From the NCBI RefSeq assembly GCF_030845995.1, contig NZ_CP132719.1:2604001-2668000 (forward strand): 64,000 nt of DNA, written 5' to 3'. Both the position numbers and the translations under genes were made by a program. The notes beneath the pieces are model-generated. The model did not search any database, was not told the DNA's origin, and saw only the letters and a list, made by a program, of their open reading frames with translations. This DNA comes from Geothrix sp. 21YS21S-4 (GTDB lineage: Bacteria > Acidobacteriota > Holophagae > Holophagales > Holophagaceae). Positions 1-7,780 of the stretch are shown piece by piece (the stretch's first letter is position 1; the number at the start of each line of letters is the position of its first letter).

Positions 1-1088
1 AAGCGATCCATGACGGCATTGGCCGCGGCCGCCAGGACGACGCCGGCGGCGCCTCCCAGGGCCGCGACCAGGGTGGCCTCCACCAGGAACTGCAGGAGCA
101 CGCTCCGGCGCGTGGCGCCCACGGCGCGGCGGACGCCGATCTCGCGGGTGCGGTCGGTGACGCTCACCAGCATGATGTTGGAGATCCCGATGCCGCCCAC
201 GATCAGGGAGATGCCGGCGGCGAAGGCGAGGAACGCCGTCATCACGTCCGCCTGCTGGTTCATCATCTTCACCAGGTCGTCCTGCTTGCGGATGGTGAAG
301 GGCGATTCCTCGCCGGCCGCGAGGCGCAGCCGCTGGCGCAAGAGGGCCGTGATCTCCCGCTCCGCCGCGGCGGCCTGCCCTTCCCGCGCGCTGACGAGGA
401 TGTTCTGGATGCGGTCGCGGCCCATGATCTTGCGCATGACGGTGGAGTAGGGCGCCACCACCACGTCGTCCTGGTCGCCCATCATCCCGGCGCCCTTGGA
501 TTCCAGGACGCCGATCACCTCGAAGGGCAGGCGGCCGATGCGGATGGTCTGGCCCGTGGGATCTGCGACGCCCGGAAACAGGTTCGTCGCGACGGTCGTG
601 CCCAGGAGGCAGACCTTCGCCTCGCGGCGCACTTCGCCGGTGGTGAAGGGCCGCCCCACGCGGAGGCTCCATCCCTGGATCCTCATGAACGAGGTCCCGG
701 CGCCCTGGACGCTGGTCACGTAGCTGTTGTTGCGGAACACCGCCGCGGCCGAGGTGCGGACCTGGGGCATGGCCGCCGCGACGCCGGATCCGCCGAGTTC
801 CTGCTCGATCAGCGCCGCGTCCTCCTCCCGCAGGACCTCCACGCTCCCGATGGCCATGGGGCCCATCCGCGTGTTCCCTCCGGCGCTGCCGCCGTTGAAC
901 ACGATCAGGGTGTTGGAGCCCATCGTCTGGATGAGCCGCAGCGACGCGCGGCGGGAGCCCTCGCCGATTCCGATCATGGCGATGATGGCGCCCACGCCGA
1001 TGACGATCCCCAGCATGGTCAGGGCGGTCCGCGTCTTGTTGCGGCGGATGGCGAGCAGCGCGAGGGAGGCGAGTTCCCGATGGTCCAT
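1..1088 (-). CDS. MacB/FtsX-type ABC transporter permease, 3' part beyond the window
   Basis: Inner-membrane permease of a tripartite efflux or lipoprotein-type ABC exporter. The visible 362 codons begin MDHRELASLALLAIRRNKTR, followed by a first membrane helix containing MLGIVIGVGAIIAMIG, then a periplasmic MacB-type domain, and near the window edge the FtsX helix signature IVGGIGISNIMLVSV and REIGVRRAVGAT. No ATPase domain precedes the permease, so the ATPase must be a separate gene, probably just outside the window. ATG 1088 is preferred over ATG 1094 because GAGG lies six bases upstream of it. It follows the adaptor gene at 1112-2290 by 23 bases and is surely co-transcribed. The C-terminus is missing. 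Confidence 0.9.
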   Translation of the reverse strand, partial: MDHRELASLALLAIRRNKTRTALTMLGIVIGVGAIIAMIGIGEGSRRASLRLIQTMGSNTLIVFNGGSAGGNTRMGPMAIGSVEVLREEDAALIEQELGGSGVAAAMPQVRTSAAAVFRNNSYVTSVQGAGTSFMRIQGWSLRVGRPFTTGEVRREAKVCLLGTTVATNLFPGVADPTGQTIRIGRLPFEVIGVLESKGAGMMGDQDDVVVAPYSTVMRKIMGRDRIQNILVSAREGQAAAAEREITALLRQRLRLAAGEESPFTIRKQDDLVKMMNQQADVMTAFLAFAAGISLIVGGIGISNIMLVSVTDRTREIGVRRAVGATRRSVLLQFLVEATLVAALGGAAGVVLAAAANAVMDR

Positions 1089-1111
1089 GGACATCCTCGA
1101 AGGGCGTTCGA

Positions 1112-2290
1112 TCAGGGCGGGGGCGGGCCGCCGGGCCCCTTGGGCCCCAGCGGGGACGCGGCGGCGGAGGCGGCCTTGGTATCCTTGGCGGAGGGCTGGA
1201 CGCCCGTCGCCACCGCCATCCCCTCCCGCAGGTCGGAGCCGGAGACCTCCGTGAACTGGCCGTCGCTGAGTCCCGCCGTCACAGCCACGGGGCGGAGCGA
1301 GCCGTTCTCCGCGAGCCACAGCCGCTCCTGGCCCAGGGCGGCGACAGTTCCCTGGACCGTCCCGGGATCGAACCGCAGCGCCAGGTTCGGAACGCGCAGA
1401 ACGTCCGTCCGCCGCGCGGTGGTGATGTCCACGTGGGCGGTCATGCCGGGATACAGGATGTAGTCCCCGCGCGAGGTTCCCGCCCGCGGGACGTTGGCCA
1501 CGTCCATCACCACCGTGTAGGTCACCACGTTGTTGCTGGTGGTCGGATTGAGCTGGACCTCCCGCACGCGGCCCTCGAAGGTGCGGTCCGGGAAGCTGCT
1601 GACGGTGAAGGCCACGGACTGCCCCGCTTCCACCTGGCCGATGTCCGCCTCGTCAATGGCCGCCTTGAGCTGCATCTGCGACAGATCCTGGGCGATCACG
1701 AACAGGCTGGGCGTGCTGAAGCTGGCGGCCACCGTCTGGCCCACGTCCACCACCCGCGAGACCACCACCCCGTCCACCGGGGCGCGGATGGTGCAGTACG
1801 CGAGGTTGATCTCCGCCTTGACGCACTCCGCGCGGGCGGCGTCCAGAACCCCCTGGGCGCTCTGGAAGGCCGAGACCCGGGCATCGAGATCGGAGGCCGA
1901 CACCAGCTTGGCTTCCCCCAGCGCGCGGTAGCGGGCGAGGTCCGCCTTGGCGTTGTCGTAGGCCGCCTGCGCCTTGAGCACCGCGGCCTTGGCGCCGCTG
2001 AGCTGCGCCTCGGAGACCGTCGGATCGATCAGGGCGATGATCTGGCCCTTCTTCACGAGGCTGTTGAAGTCCGCGTACAGCGCCGTGACGACGCCGGAGA
2101 CCTGCGTTCCCACGGACACCTGGATCAGCGCGTTCAGGGTGCCGCTGGCCTTGATGTGCTGGGCGACGGCCCCGCGGTCCACCTGGACGGTGCGCCAGGC
2201 GGGCGCCGGGGAGCGTTTCAGGGCGTAGGTCGCCGCGAGGAGCGACGCGGCCCCCAGGACAAGGACGAGGCTTGCCGCGCGGATTCGCAT
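1112..2290 (-). CDS. MacA/HlyD-family periplasmic adaptor (membrane fusion) protein
   Basis: Periplasmic adaptor that links an inner-membrane ABC permease to an outer-membrane channel. The 392-residue product has an N-terminal membrane anchor (about residues 5-23), a lipoyl/hairpin region with VSGVVTALYADFNSLVKKGQ and a second lipoyl half around CTIRAPVDGVVVSRVVDVGQ, then beta-barrel and membrane-proximal domains, and a low-complexity Gly/Pro tail. An ATG 15 bases upstream is possible, but ATG 2290 has GGAGA seven bases ahead and the upstream one has no visible site. The next gene downstream is the matching permease, so substrate class is that of MacAB-like exporters; the exact substrate cannot be told. 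Confidence 0.92.
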   Translation of the reverse strand: MRIRAASLVLVLGAASLLAATYALKRSPAPAWRTVQVDRGAVAQHIKASGTLNALIQVSVGTQVSGVVTALYADFNSLVKKGQIIALIDPTVSEAQLSGAKAAVLKAQAAYDNAKADLARYRALGEAKLVSASDLDARVSAFQSAQGVLDAARAECVKAEINLAYCTIRAPVDGVVVSRVVDVGQTVAASFSTPSLFVIAQDLSQMQLKAAIDEADIGQVEAGQSVAFTVSSFPDRTFEGRVREVQLNPTTSNNVVTYTVVMDVANVPRAGTSRGDYILYPGMTAHVDITTARRTDVLRVPNLALRFDPGTVQGTVAALGQERLWLAENGSLRPVAVTAGLSDGQFTEVSGSDLREGMAVATGVQPSAKDTKAASAAASPLGPKGPGGPPPP

Positions 2291-2441
2291 GGGAAGGATC
2301 TCCATTGGGCCGCGAGGACCGGCCCGGACTGGAGTCAGGATGCGCCGTCCGGGCCCGTTCCGCCCGTCCCGCGGCCCCAGCCGTAGCTGGGCGGGGGCGA
2401 ATGTCGCGGAGGAACCGCCGAATGCGGAAGGAGCTTCCGGA

Positions 2442-3173
2442 TCAGATGCCCAGCCGCTCCCGCAGGCGCGGCGCGCCGCCTCGGCTGGCTTCGATCTCCG
2501 CGCCGCCCAGCAGGCGGATGATGGCCCGCCCGCCCGGGGCCGGCTTGAGCCCGATCACCGCCTCGGGGCGCACCAGCAGGTGACGGTGGACGCGCAGCAG
2601 CCCGGAGCCGGGAAAAGCCGCCTCCACCTCCGCCAGCGCGGTCCACGGCGTGCGGAGGCGACCGCCCGCGTGGGCCCAGACGACTTCGTTGTCCACCTCG
2701 AAATGGGTGGTCTTCGCCAGGTCCACCAGGACGATGCCCCCACCCGCCTGCACCGGATAGCGCAGCGGCCCCGCGGGCGCCGCGGGCGCGGGATCGGCGG
2801 GCGCCGCGCCACGCCGGGCCAAGGCGCGGGTGAGGGCCCGCTCCAGGCGCGAGGCGGTGACGGGCTTCAGCAGGTAGTCCACCGCTTCGGCGTCGAAGGC
2901 CTCCACCGCGTGTTCGGAGTGGGCGGTGGTCAGCACCACGGGGATCCGGTCGCCGAAGGCCTTCAGCAGGGCCAGCCCGTCGACGTTCGGCATGTGGATG
3001 TCGAGGAAGAGGACATCCGCCTCGCCCCGGTGGCGCAGCCAATCCAGGGCGCTCTTCCCGTCGGCGAAGGTGTTCACCACCGAACAGCCGGCCTCCTGGA
3101 GGAGGCGCACGAGCCGCTTGCGACTCAGGGCCTCGTCCTCGGCCACCAGCACCCGCAGGCCCCGTCCGTTCAT
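2442..3173 (-). CDS. LytTR-family response regulator
   Basis: Cytoplasmic response regulator of 243 residues. The receiver domain (about 1-120) shows the acidic pocket VLVAEDEALSRKRL, the phospho-acceptor in DVLFLDIHMPNVDG and the conserved lysine in YLLKPV. The C-terminal part (about 145-243) is a LytTR DNA-binding domain with LLRVHRHLLVRPEAV. The start overlaps the stop of the upstream kinase gene as ATGA, so the two are translationally coupled. The family controls genes through direct-repeat sites; target genes are not evident here. Confidence 0.93.
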   Translation of the reverse strand: MNGRGLRVLVAEDEALSRKRLVRLLQEAGCSVVNTFADGKSALDWLRHRGEADVLFLDIHMPNVDGLALLKAFGDRIPVVLTTAHSEHAVEAFDAEAVDYLLKPVTASRLERALTRALARRGAAPADPAPAAPAGPLRYPVQAGGGIVLVDLAKTTHFEVDNEVVWAHAGGRLRTPWTALAEVEAAFPGSGLLRVHRHLLVRPEAVIGLKPAPGGRAIIRLLGGAEIEASRGGAPRLRERLGI

Positions 3174-4243
3174 GCCCGTCCCTCCGGCGCCCAGCGCAGG
3201 CGCGCCACTGTCCATTCTCCCCGGGATTCCAGGTCGAAGGCCGCTTCCGGATCCGCCAGCAGCCGCAGGCGGGCCTCCAGATTGCTCAGCCCCACGCCCC
3301 GCGGGACCGCCGGATCCAGGGGCCGGCCGGTGTTCTCCACCATCAGTTCGAGGCGCTCGCCGACCCGCCCGCAGGCGATGCGGACGTCCCCTCCCGCTTC
3401 GCAGGGGCTGATGCCGTGCTTGATGGCGTTCTCCACCAGGGTGAGCAGGAACAGGGGCGGAACCGGCGTCCCGTCGGCCCACTCGGGCCACGTCCATTCG
3501 GCGCGCAGGCGATCCCCCAGCCGCATCTGCTCCATGGCCAGGTAGGCCTCCACCAGGCGGCGCTCCTCGCCCAGGGCCACCCGCTCCCGCGTTCCGTGGA
3601 GGGTGAGCCGCCGGTAGAGGTCGGCGAGCTGGGTGATGACTTCCTCGGCCGCCAGGGGATCCTCGCGGATCAGCTCCGACAGGCCGCTCAGGGCGTTGTA
3701 CAGGACGTGCGGATCGAGCTGGTTCTGGAGCGCCTTCGCCTCGGCCTGGCGGAGCAGCCCGGCGGTCCGGCGCTCCCGGGCCTCCATCCGCTCCTTTTCC
3801 GCGAGAACCCACCCCACGACGATGGCGAAGGCCACGTTCATCAGGCCCAGGCCCCAGCCGGGATCGGGGCCCCGCGGGTGCGCGTGGTGGGAAGGCCCGC
3901 CCTCCGACCAGGCGGGCGGCGGCGGGGGAACCGGCCGCAGGCTGCGGAAGGCGAAGAAGAGCGCCGCCACCCACGCCGCGTTGAACACCACCGCCAGGAA
4001 CAGCCCCCGCAACTGCGCGCCGCCGCCCTGCTTGCCCGCGGCCCACTGCCAAGGCAGCGGCGCCAGGGCGAGGTGAAGGTAGATCGCCGCGAAGGGGAAC
4101 GCCCATTCCAAGAGGACCACCGGATGACGGCTGTCCAGGGCGCGGAAGATGCAGAACATTCCTCCCACCAGGAGGACGAGGGCGCCGTTCCAGCGGTCGG
4201 TCAGCCGCCGGGCCAGCGATCGCAGGATCCATTCTTGCCGCAC
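3170..4243 (-). CDS. LytS/YehU-type sensor histidine kinase
   Basis: Inner-membrane sensor kinase of about 357 residues, partner of the LytTR regulator that it overlaps by four bases. Four or so hydrophobic segments occupy the first 150 residues. The kinase core carries the His_kinase-family acceptor in LQNQLDPHVLYNALSGL and the ATP-binding N-box in LFLLTLVENAIKHGI, with a G-box near GVGLSNLEARLRLL. No ATG lies near the expected N-terminus; GTG 4243 with a G-rich stretch seven bases upstream is the best start, but the reading frame stays open further upstream, so the start is uncertain. Confidence 0.88.
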   Translation of the reverse strand: MRQEWILRSLARRLTDRWNGALVLLVGGMFCIFRALDSRHPVVLLEWAFPFAAIYLHLALAPLPWQWAAGKQGGGAQLRGLFLAVVFNAAWVAALFFAFRSLRPVPPPPPAWSEGGPSHHAHPRGPDPGWGLGLMNVAFAIVVGWVLAEKERMEARERRTAGLLRQAEAKALQNQLDPHVLYNALSGLSELIREDPLAAEEVITQLADLYRRLTLHGTRERVALGEERRLVEAYLAMEQMRLGDRLRAEWTWPEWADGTPVPPLFLLTLVENAIKHGISPCEAGGDVRIACGRVGERLELMVENTGRPLDPAVPRGVGLSNLEARLRLLADPEAAFDLESRGEWTVARLRWAPEGRA

Positions 4244-4671
4244 GTCGACGCCCCCGGGCTTCCGCCTCCAGGAAAGCAGGAATCCCGGCCAACGGCACGG
4301 ATCCGCCGCCGGATGTCGCGTCCGTCCCGCCGGATGTCGTCCCGCGCGGGGCCGGCGTCGGCGGCAAAACGGACGTTTGGCGGGCCTCCGGAATTCCCCG
4401 TGATCCGCGCCTGGCGCTTCTTGCCTCGTGACGATGTAAAACGAGTCTGGGCGCGGCTCTTCGAGGGCCCTTCCGTTCGGATGGCGCTCGGCGGAGGAGG
4501 CCTGCGGTTCCATCCGTCTTCCTTTCCGCGACGTTCGGCGGCGTTCCGCAGCCATCGGGCCCCGGGGGCTCGGCTTCCGCGCCCCGTCGCCCGATAGGGG
4601 AGGACCGGTTTTGGCCGACCGTTTGCGGGGTAGCGGCGGAGCCGTGCTCCCCATCACCCAAGGAGGGAAAC
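4244..4671. other. Intergenic region between divergent lytS-type and repeat-protein genes
   Basis: These 428 bases lie between the start of the minus-strand kinase gene and the plus-strand gene at 4672. The kinase frame is open through much of it, so part could be an N-terminal extension, but its composition there is Arg/Pro-rich and not protein-like. The right end holds a candidate sigma-54 promoter at 4611-4626 and a strong ribosome binding site AAGGAGGG before 4672. No RNA gene or repeat was recognised. Confidence 0.5.
4611..4626 (+). promoter_or_regulatory. Candidate sigma-54 promoter of the 4672 gene
   Basis: The sequence TTGGCCGACCGTTTGC contains the -24 element TGGC and the -12 element TTGC with exactly ten bases between the invariant GG and GC. 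Initiation would fall near 4638, giving a leader of about 35 bases that includes the AAGGAGGG site. The bases after TGGC do not match the ACG consensus. GC-rich DNA makes chance matches common, so this is an inference. Confidence 0.4.
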
Positions 4672-5376
4672 ATGAACGTGTCGTCCGTCGGGGCCTCCCA
4701 AAGCCTCGACTACCTTTCGCTCTTGAGCACCAAGAGCCGCTCCAGTTCGTCGAGCACCAGCAGCAGCTCCGACAGCACGACGGACACCCTGAGCCTGTCC
4801 CTCCAGGCGCTGATGATGTCGTCATCTCAGATCCAGGGCACCAATCCCTTCAAGACCGACTTCGACAACCTGGGCTCGCTGATCCAGTCCGGGGACTTGG
4901 ATGGGGCGAAGAAGGCCTACGCCTCCATGCAGGAGAAGATGCAGGCCCACGGATCGAACGGCGGCGGGAACCAGTCCATGGACGAGAGCTTCGCGGCCAT
5001 CGGCAAGGCCCTGGATTCCGGCGACACCAGCGCGGCCCAGTCCGCCTGGAGTTCCATGCAGACCCAGCTCCAGTCCATGGGCGGAGGCGGTTCCAACGGG
5101 ACCAATCCCTTCGAGCAGGACATGACCCAGCTGGGCAAGCTGCTCGACTCCGGCGACGTGGACGGCGCCAAGAGCCTGTACCAGACCATGCAGAGCCACA
5201 TGAAGTCCCACCAGCCCCCGCCCCAGGGCGGCCAGTCCGGCAGCAACGGAACGGACGCCTCGTCCAGCCTGTCGGCCATCGGGGATGCCCTCGATTCCGA
5301 CGACCTGAGCGCCGCCCAGGACGCCTGGACCGCCATGATGCAGGAACTTCAGAAGCGGAGCACCGCCAGCATCTGA
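4672..5376 (+). CDS. Hypothetical protein with four internal helical repeats
   Basis: No family was recognised. The 234-residue product has a Ser/Thr-rich N-terminal third (tracts of serine at about 21-38) and then four copies of a roughly 35-residue unit at about residues 58-93, 101-136, 145-180 and 197-229. Each unit has the pattern LGxLxxSGDxxGAKxxYxxMQ or IGxALDSGDxSAAQxAWxxM; the two types alternate, suggesting duplication of an older pair. Units are separated by Gly/Ser/Asn linkers. There is no clear signal peptide. The repeats look like short helical hairpins. The strong site AAGGAGGG fixes the start. It is a single-gene unit, possibly sigma-54 controlled. Confidence 0.8.
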   Translation: MNVSSVGASQSLDYLSLLSTKSRSSSSSTSSSSDSTTDTLSLSLQALMMSSSQIQGTNPFKTDFDNLGSLIQSGDLDGAKKAYASMQEKMQAHGSNGGGNQSMDESFAAIGKALDSGDTSAAQSAWSSMQTQLQSMGGGGSNGTNPFEQDMTQLGKLLDSGDVDGAKSLYQTMQSHMKSHQPPPQGGQSGSNGTDASSSLSAIGDALDSDDLSAAQDAWTAMMQELQKRSTASI

Positions 5377-5412
5377 TCGAAACGGGCGGCGGGGCGCACC
5401 TGCCCCGCCGCC

Positions 5413-6300
5413 TCACTCTCCTGAGTCGGCCAGTTCCAGCGGCACGGCGGGATCGCCCCGGTGGTGGACCACCCGCTGGGGATAGGGGATCTCGATCCGG
5501 GCGTCGCGGAAGGCCAGCAGGATCCGCCGCCGCAGTTCCCGCGCCACTTCCCACTGGGCGCCGGGCGCGGTCTTGGTAAGGGTGCGGACGGTGTAGCCGC
5601 TGGCCCCCAGGATCTCGATGCCCTTCACTTCCAGGGGCTCCAGCGCCCGGGTGGGATGGGCCTCGTGGACCGCCCGGCCCGCCTCCCGCAGCACCTCGAA
5701 GACCTGGTCCGGATCGGTCTCGTAGCTGACCTCCACATCCACCAGCGCCCGGGCGAAATCCTTGGAGAGGACCACGACGCGGACGATGGAGCCGTTCGGC
5801 ACGAAGTGGGCCCGGCCCTCGGAATCGCGGAGCTGGGTGATCCGCAGCGTCATGCGCTCCACGGTCCCCACGTGCTTGTCGTCCACATTGACGATGTCGC
5901 CCACGCCGAACTGGTTCTCCATCAGCAGGAAGAACCCGCTGATGACGTCCTTCACCAGGCTCTGGGCGCCGAAGCCCAGCGCCACGCCCGCCACGCCGGC
6001 GCCGGCCACCAGGGGGCCGATGTTGACCCCGAACTCCTGCAGGGTCATCAGCAGGAAGAAGGCCACCACCACGACCCGCGCGGCGTTGGTGAGGACGGAT
6101 CCGAGGGTCTCGGCCCGGCGCTCGGCATCGGAGGTCACGTCGTCGTTCCCGTCGTCCACGGCCCGGCGGACGGCGCGGACCACCAGGGCCACGCCCCAGA
6201 GGATCGCCAGGCAGGTGAGCAGGACGAGGCCCAGCTTCTGGGCCTTGATCCAGAGGCCCTGGACGGCAATGGGCTGGAGGAACGAAGTGAACATGGGCAT
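5413..6300 (-). CDS. MscS-family mechanosensitive ion channel
   Basis: Small-conductance mechanosensitive channel of 295 residues in the inner membrane, which releases solutes under hypo-osmotic shock. Three hydrophobic segments (about 12-35, 68-90 and 93-120) lead to the pore helix signature GAGVAGVALGFGAQSLVKDV, followed by the beta domain FLLMENQFGVGDIVNVDDKH and the alpha/beta C-terminal domain. The length is that of the core MscS type without extra domains. The start at 6300 has only a weak ribosome site; the second ATG at 6294 is possible. It is a single-gene unit, convergent with the repeat protein gene. Confidence 0.93.
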   Translation of the reverse strand: MPMFTSFLQPIAVQGLWIKAQKLGLVLLTCLAILWGVALVVRAVRRAVDDGNDDVTSDAERRAETLGSVLTNAARVVVVAFFLLMTLQEFGVNIGPLVAGAGVAGVALGFGAQSLVKDVISGFFLLMENQFGVGDIVNVDDKHVGTVERMTLRITQLRDSEGRAHFVPNGSIVRVVVLSKDFARALVDVEVSYETDPDQVFEVLREAGRAVHEAHPTRALEPLEVKGIEILGASGYTVRTLTKTAPGAQWEVARELRRRILLAFRDARIEIPYPQRVVHHRGDPAVPLELADSGE

Positions 6301-6442
6301 TCCGAAGGATTAGCCTATCAGAGGTGCGGGCGGGACCTGACTGGCCCATGGCGAATCAATCGTTGAATTTCACAATGGCGCGCCGGCATCCAAAGGCCCA
6401 AATTGGGATCTCATCGCCAGCCACCCCTCCGGAGATCGCGAG

Positions 6443-6541
6443 ATGACCATCGACCGCCGCAAGCACCACGGGCCCTTCCGCCTCCTGTACATGGACCTCC
6501 GGGCCTTCCTCAACCGCTACCTGGGATGGGGGAGCGCCTGA
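6443..6541 (+). CDS. Possible 32-residue small protein
   Basis: A short reading frame starts with ATG eight bases after GGAG and encodes MTIDRRKHHGPFRLLYMDLR followed by AFLNRYLGWGSA, ending one base before the convergent stop of the homogentisate dioxygenase gene. It is basic at the N-terminus and aromatic-rich. It lies in an otherwise empty 242-base interval. No homologue is recognised; it could be chance. Confidence 0.35.
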   Translation: MTIDRRKHHGPFRLLYMDLRAFLNRYLGWGSA

Positions 6542-6542
6542 T

Positions 6543-7685
6543 CTATTTCCAGCTCGCCCAATAGTTGACGTTCTCCACCAGCTGGGCGGCAGGGGTCGCT
6601 TTCAAGGGGCGGAACGCATCCACCATGACCGCCACCTCATCGGTGCGGTCTTTGGTGCGGCTGAGGGGGATGGCCTTGGGGTGGGGCCCGTGGTGGATGC
6701 CCTGGGGGTGCCAGGTCATCATCCCCGCGCCGATGCCGTCGCGGCTGAAGAAGTGGCCCGCCGAATAGAACAGGACCTCGTCGTAGTCGATGTTGGAGTG
6801 GAAGAAGGGCACCCGCACGGCGCCCTCCTCCTCCTCGAAGGGCCGGGGCAGGAAGGAGCAGATCACGAAGTTCTGGGCGACGAAGGTGCTGTGGGCGCTG
6901 GGGGGCAGGTGGTACCGGGCGCTGACCACCGGGCGGATGTCCTTCACGTTGATCCGCCACACCGTGAGGTCGCCCTTCCACCCCACCACGTCCAGGGGAT
7001 TGAAGGGGTAGAAGACCTTCGTGATCTGGTTCTCGCGCTTGATGTGGACCGCCCATTCCCGGGGCGCGGCGTCGTAGGGCTCCAGCTCCGGCGTGTCCAC
7101 CATGGCGGGATCGAAGATGGCGTTGGGTCCCAGCTGGTTGCGGTCGGGAATGGTGACTTCGCTGAAGCTCTCGATCAGCAGGTAGCGCTGGTCGCCGGCA
7201 TCCGGCAGGAAGCGGTAGGTGGTCCCCCGGGGGATCACCAGGTAGTCGCCGGTGGCGTAGGTCAGGGCGCCGAACGTCGTCTCCAGTTTCCCGGCGCCGC
7301 CGTGGATGTAGTAGACGTCGTCCCCATCGGCGTTCCGGTAGAAGAAGTCCATGGCCGCCGGCACCACCCAATGCAGGGCCACGTCCCCGTTGTGCAGGAT
7401 GCAGATGGGCGCGAACGCCGCTTCCGTCGACCCGAACATCGACGCGCGGAGGGCTTCGTCCGCCGAGGGCTTCAGCCCGTTGAGATCGTAGCTGTGGGGG
7501 CGCAGCGGCCCCTCGATCCGCGTCCAGTCCGTCACCGGATGCAGGCGGTAGAGGTGCGTCGTGCGGCCGAAGAATCCGTTCCGCGCGTGCTCCTCCTCGA
7601 ACGTGCCCTCCGGCAGGTCCACATGCGCCTGGCGCGTGTGGAGACCCTTGCGGAGGGGGAAGAGAGGGGTTTCCTTCTTCAGCAT
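6543..7685 (-). CDS. hmgA: Homogentisate 1,2-dioxygenase
   Basis: Non-haem iron dioxygenase that opens the ring of homogentisate to maleylacetoacetate in tyrosine and phenylalanine breakdown, in the cytosol. The roughly 380-residue cupin-fold protein shows the double-stranded beta-helix stretch GDYLVIPRGTTYRF and the C-terminal metal region FFHSNIDYDEVLFY and HPQGIHHGPHPKA, where the iron-binding His, Glu and His are expected. ATG 7685 has GAGG five bases ahead; an ATG at 7709 is an alternative with GAGGG too close. The other tyrosine-pathway genes (hppD, fahA, maiA) are not nearby. A POT-type transporter gene precedes it on the same strand, 95 bases away. Confidence 0.9.
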   Translation of the reverse strand: MLKKETPLFPLRKGLHTRQAHVDLPEGTFEEEHARNGFFGRTTHLYRLHPVTDWTRIEGPLRPHSYDLNGLKPSADEALRASMFGSTEAAFAPICILHNGDVALHWVVPAAMDFFYRNADGDDVYYIHGGAGKLETTFGALTYATGDYLVIPRGTTYRFLPDAGDQRYLLIESFSEVTIPDRNQLGPNAIFDPAMVDTPELEPYDAAPREWAVHIKRENQITKVFYPFNPLDVVGWKGDLTVWRINVKDIRPVVSARYHLPPSAHSTFVAQNFVICSFLPRPFEEEEGAVRVPFFHSNIDYDEVLFYSAGHFFSRDGIGAGMMTWHPQGIHHGPHPKAIPLSRTKDRTDEVAVMVDAFRPLKATPAAQLVENVNYWASWK

Positions 7686-7780
7686 GGGGACCTCGGAGGA
7701 ATCTCCCATTATCCCTCAAAAAGAGTTCAATTCCCCTTCGCTTCTCCGTCCTTCTCCGCTTCCGTGGAGCCCTGTCCTTC

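Noticed and set aside
2442-4673. A 743-codon frame for the LytTR regulator
   Set aside because: The first 500 codons are antisense-like low-complexity sequence within the kinase gene; the regulator starts at 3173 by ATGA overlap.
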